Shown: piece after piece, positions 13,273 to 15,086 of the stretch
Position numbering within the stretch: the stretch's first letter is position 1
Layout: each line of letters begins with the position of its first letter
DNA from: CBFGTJ01 sp965651815
GTDB lineage: Bacteria; Actinomycetota; Acidimicrobiia; Acidimicrobiales; Microtrichaceae
Direction of reading: 5' to 3'
Assembly (NCBI GenBank): GCA_965651815.1
Contig: CBFGTJ010000063.1
Span: 1-15,086 of the forward strand
Length of the DNA stretch: 15,086 nucleotides
Position numbers and translations under genes: made by a program
The notes under the pieces: generated by a model
The model's database searches: none
What the model was told of the DNA's origin: nothing
Seen by the model: the letters and a program-made list of their open reading frames with translations, nothing else

Positions 13273-14287
13273 CGAGTGCGAAGCAGCGCTCGTCGAGGCG
13301 GCCGAACGCGTAGCCCTGGTACAGCCCACCGAACATGTGGCGGGTCCGCTCGCTCCACTCGAGCGCCTCGGGGGTCGAGATGCGGCGGTGCACCTGCAGG
13401 ATCACGCCCTCGTAGACCCGGTACTCGGCCCAGGTCCCCGGGTAGTCCTTGACGCACGCGACCTCGACGAACGGCTTCCCCGAGCCCGGCAGCCGCACGA
13501 CACGGTTGCGGTGCGTGTGGCCGGCGAAGTAGCCGAGCAGCGCGGGCCGCCGTGCGAACACCTCGTCGAGCGCCTCGGTCGCGTCGGGGACGATCCCGAA
13601 CACGTCGTCGGTGCGGGCCTCTTCGTGGGGGTTCCACACGGGGTGGTGGCCGAACACGAGCACCGGCCGGTCGGCGCGCGAGGCGAGCTCGTCGAGCCAC
13701 TCGAGCTGGTCGGCGGACAGGTCGCCGTTCACCCGCCCGTCCCGGGAGGTGTCGAGCACCGCGACCGTCACGCCCGGCAGGTGGCGCTCCTGCATCGGCC
13801 ACGCCGCGCGCTGCAGACCGGGGTAGCTCTCGTGGTTGCCGCGCACGTGCACCAGCCGGTCGCCGAAGGCGTCGCCGTACACCTCGAGGAACCGCTGGTA
13901 CTCCTCCTCGGTCCCGTTCGAGGTGAGGTCGCCCTTGGCCACGACGAGGTCGGGCTCGCGTGCGGCCATCTCCTTGACCGCACCCGCGTTCATCAGCTCG
14001 GGGTACGGCGTCTCGCCCGGCCCGACCGAGAACGTCTCGAACCCCTCGGCGCCGTCGATGTGCCCCGCGACCGTCTCGCCGAAGTGCACGTCGTTGACGG
14101 TGGTGATCCTGCTGAGCAGCTCGCCGCGGCGGGGCAGCGTGCGGGTGGTGAACCCGTCGAGCTCGAGCACGGTGTCCGCCGGCAGCTCGTCGTATATGCG
14201 CACCTGCGCGCCGACGTGGACGACGGCCTCGTCGTCAGCGACGGTCGTCAGCTCGCCCTGCCCTACCTGTGCGTCCGCTGCGTCCAC
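13265..14287 (-). CDS. Calcineurin-like metallophosphoesterase
   Basis: The 340-residue product has every metal-binding motif of the calcineurin-like superfamily: VNDVHFG (Asp66, His68), KGDLTSNG (Asp120), VRGNHES (Asn151, His152), VFGHHPVW (His214) and GHTHRN (His257, His259). Such two-metal enzymes hydrolyse phosphoesters. The order and spacing suit the class III (CpdA/Rv0805-like) cyclic-nucleotide phosphodiesterase group, but the substrate is not certain. The ~60 residues before the first motif form a beta-rich extension (ELTTVADDEAVVHVGAQVRI) not present in minimal CpdA. The only plausible start is the GTG at 14287, because an in-frame stop lies 40 nt further upstream; the GTG sits within one of two 13-bp direct repeats. 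It overlaps the CoA-transferase gene by 8 nt. Confidence 0.9.
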   Translation of the reverse strand: MDAADAQVGQGELTTVADDEAVVHVGAQVRIYDELPADTVLELDGFTTRTLPRRGELLSRITTVNDVHFGETVAGHIDGAEGFETFSVGPGETPYPELMNAGAVKEMAAREPDLVVAKGDLTSNGTEEEYQRFLEVYGDAFGDRLVHVRGNHESYPGLQRAAWPMQERHLPGVTVAVLDTSRDGRVNGDLSADQLEWLDELASRADRPVLVFGHHPVWNPHEEARTDDVFGIVPDATEALDEVFARRPALLGYFAGHTHRNRVVRLPGSGKPFVEVACVKDYPGTWAEYRVYEGVILQVHRRISTPEALEWSERTRHMFGGLYQGYAFGRLDERCFALDV

Positions 14288-14329
14288 GTGCTCACCACGT
14301 CCATCTGCTCGGGATGGTCCACGTGCTCA
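14282..14329. repeat. Two 13-bp direct repeats at the phosphoesterase start
   Basis: gtccacgtgctca occurs at 14282-14294 and 14317-14329, exactly 35 bp apart, each containing the palindrome cacgtg. The inner copy contains the phosphoesterase GTG start. They fill most of the 72-bp gap behind accE and could be paired protein-binding sites or a simple local duplication. Confidence 0.5.
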
Positions 14330-14359
14330 GGATGCCCCGACCGACGCACCGAGCGGTGG

Positions 14360-14560
14360 TCAGGCCGAGGGTCGTGCGCGCCGCAGCGGCACCGGTCGTG
14401 ACCACCACCGGCCCGAGAAGCGCCAGCGCGACACCGGCGGGCGGGCCGGTCCGCCGCCGGCGGGCGCCGACATCGACACCTGGATCGCCGCGACGATGGC
14501 CGCGGCCTCCTCCTCGGTGGGAACGGGGCTGATCGTCGGGTCGGGCGCCGCGCTGCTCAC
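14360..14560 (-). CDS. accE: Acyl-CoA carboxylase epsilon subunit
   Basis: This 66-residue protein matches the small actinobacterial AccE family: an N-terminal helix after a Thr-Glu-rich turn (PTEEEAAAIVAAIQVSM, 14-30), a Pro/Gly/Ala linker, and a Trp/Arg-rich C-terminus (VSRWRFSGRWWSRPVPLRR, 43-61). These subunits bind and stabilise the biotin-dependent acyl-CoA carboxylase complex. The GTG at 14560 overlaps the stop of the carboxyltransferase gene as GTGA. That coupling and the gene order fix both the start and the identity. An in-frame extension upstream exists but runs inside the carboxylase gene and is only its shadow. Confidence 0.85.
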   Translation of the reverse strand: MSSAAPDPTISPVPTEEEAAAIVAAIQVSMSAPAGGGPARPPVSRWRFSGRWWSRPVPLRRARPSA

Positions 14561-15086
14561 AGCGGCATGTTCCCGTGCTTGCGCTGCGGGAGCTCCTCGC
14601 GCTTGGAGCGCAGCAGCTCGAGGCCCGCGATCAGCTTGTGGCGGGTCTCGGCCGGGTCGATCACGTCGTCGACGTAGCCGCGGTCGGTGGCCTCCCACGG
14701 GTTGAGGTAGTTCTCCTCGTACTCCGCGAGGAGCGGGGCGCGGGTCGCCTCGGGGTCCTCGGCCTCCGCGACCGCACGACGGTGCACGATCTCCACCGCA
14801 CCGCTCGCGCCCATCACCGCGAGCTCGGCCGACGGCCAGGCGAACGCGAGGTCCGAACCGATCGACTTGGAGTCCATCACCACGTACGCGCCGCCGTAGG
14901 CCTTGCGGGTGATGACCGAGATCCGCGGCACCGTCGCCTCGCAGTAGGCGTAGAGCAGCTTGGCGCCGTGCCGGATGATGCCGCCGTGCTCCTGGGACAC
15001 GCCGGGGAGGAACCCTGGCACGTCCACGAAGGTCACCAGCGGGACGTTGAACGCGTCGCAGGTGCGCACGAAGCGGGCCGCCTTCG
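14557..15086 (-). CDS. Acyl-CoA (propionyl-CoA type) carboxylase beta subunit, C-terminal part
   Basis: The last ~175 codons of a biotin-dependent carboxyltransferase beta subunit (PccB/AccD family, normally ~520 residues) are visible; the 5' end is beyond the right edge and the frame is open to the last base. Typical stretches are NVPLVTFVDVPGFLPGVSQE, HGGIIRHGAKLLYAYCEATV, ISVITRKAYGGAYVVMDSK, SDLAFAWPSAELAVMGASGA and the characteristic end KHGNMPL. The enzyme transfers carboxyl from carboxybiotin to an acyl-CoA such as propionyl-CoA; chain-length preference cannot be read from this part. The GTG at 15069 is an internal codon, not the start. It is coupled to accE. Confidence 0.95.
   Translation of the reverse strand, partial: KAARFVRTCDAFNVPLVTFVDVPGFLPGVSQEHGGIIRHGAKLLYAYCEATVPRISVITRKAYGGAYVVMDSKSIGSDLAFAWPSAELAVMGASGAVEIVHRRAVAEAEDPEATRAPLLAEYEENYLNPWEATDRGYVDDVIDPAETRHKLIAGLELLRSKREELPQRKHGNMPL

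Overview
The window is dense, very GC-rich DNA with strongly GC-biased third codon positions. It carries a small acyl-CoA carboxylase epsilon subunit, MftG-like GMC oxidoreductases, frequent GTG starts, 1-8 nt gene overlaps and TANNNT boxes 6-7 nt before start codons (leaderless genes). Together these point to an actinobacterium. A deep-branching group such as Acidimicrobiia would fit, but the sequence does not settle this. I see no tRNA, rRNA, CRISPR array, transposase or phage gene.

Left part (1-4762): a short-chain dehydrogenase (SDR1, cut by the left edge) follows the 3' remnant of a GMC oxidoreductase. That remnant abuts head-to-head a LuxR-type regulator which has also lost its 5' part, so one breakpoint near 988-1003 truncates both genes. 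Beyond them, on the minus strand, lies what looks like an intact version of the same module: GMC oxidoreductase -> SDR2 -> carboxymuconolactone-decarboxylase-like protein. SDR1/SDR2 and the two GMC C-termini are clear but old paralogues. The GMC family resembles the mycofactocin-linked MftG type. A 20-bp perfect inverted repeat separates the intact GMC gene from SDR2.

Middle (4763-10758): a Kup potassium transporter lies just upstream of the intact GMC gene. The short join contains 17-bp tandem repeats that create two tiny coupled reading frames. Upstream of kup is a two-gene unit, L-asparaginase and a double-hotdog thioesterase, overlapping by 4 nt. It diverges from a secreted lipoprotein alpha/beta hydrolase of the tripeptidyl-aminopeptidase type, and both divergent genes appear leaderless. 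A small two-helix membrane protein converges on the hydrolase.

Right part (10759-15086): a 442-nt stretch without a gene carries a close match to the sigma-28 (FliA/WhiG) promoter, followed by a leader with strong hairpins. It precedes a membrane-anchored coiled-coil protein with a degenerate GGDEF domain. This suggests that the gene belongs to a motility-type sigma regulon. A 46-bp imperfect palindrome separates it from a convergent minus-strand cluster: acyl-CoA carboxylase beta subunit (cut by the right edge) -> epsilon subunit -> calcineurin-like phosphoesterase -> family III CoA-transferase. The coupled overlaps suggest acyl-CoA metabolism.

The most notable points are the double-truncation junction, the sigma-28-like promoter with its structured leader and degenerate GGDEF gene, and the frame-shifting mini-ORF chain before the GMC gene. 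I did not find a clearly new multi-gene system.
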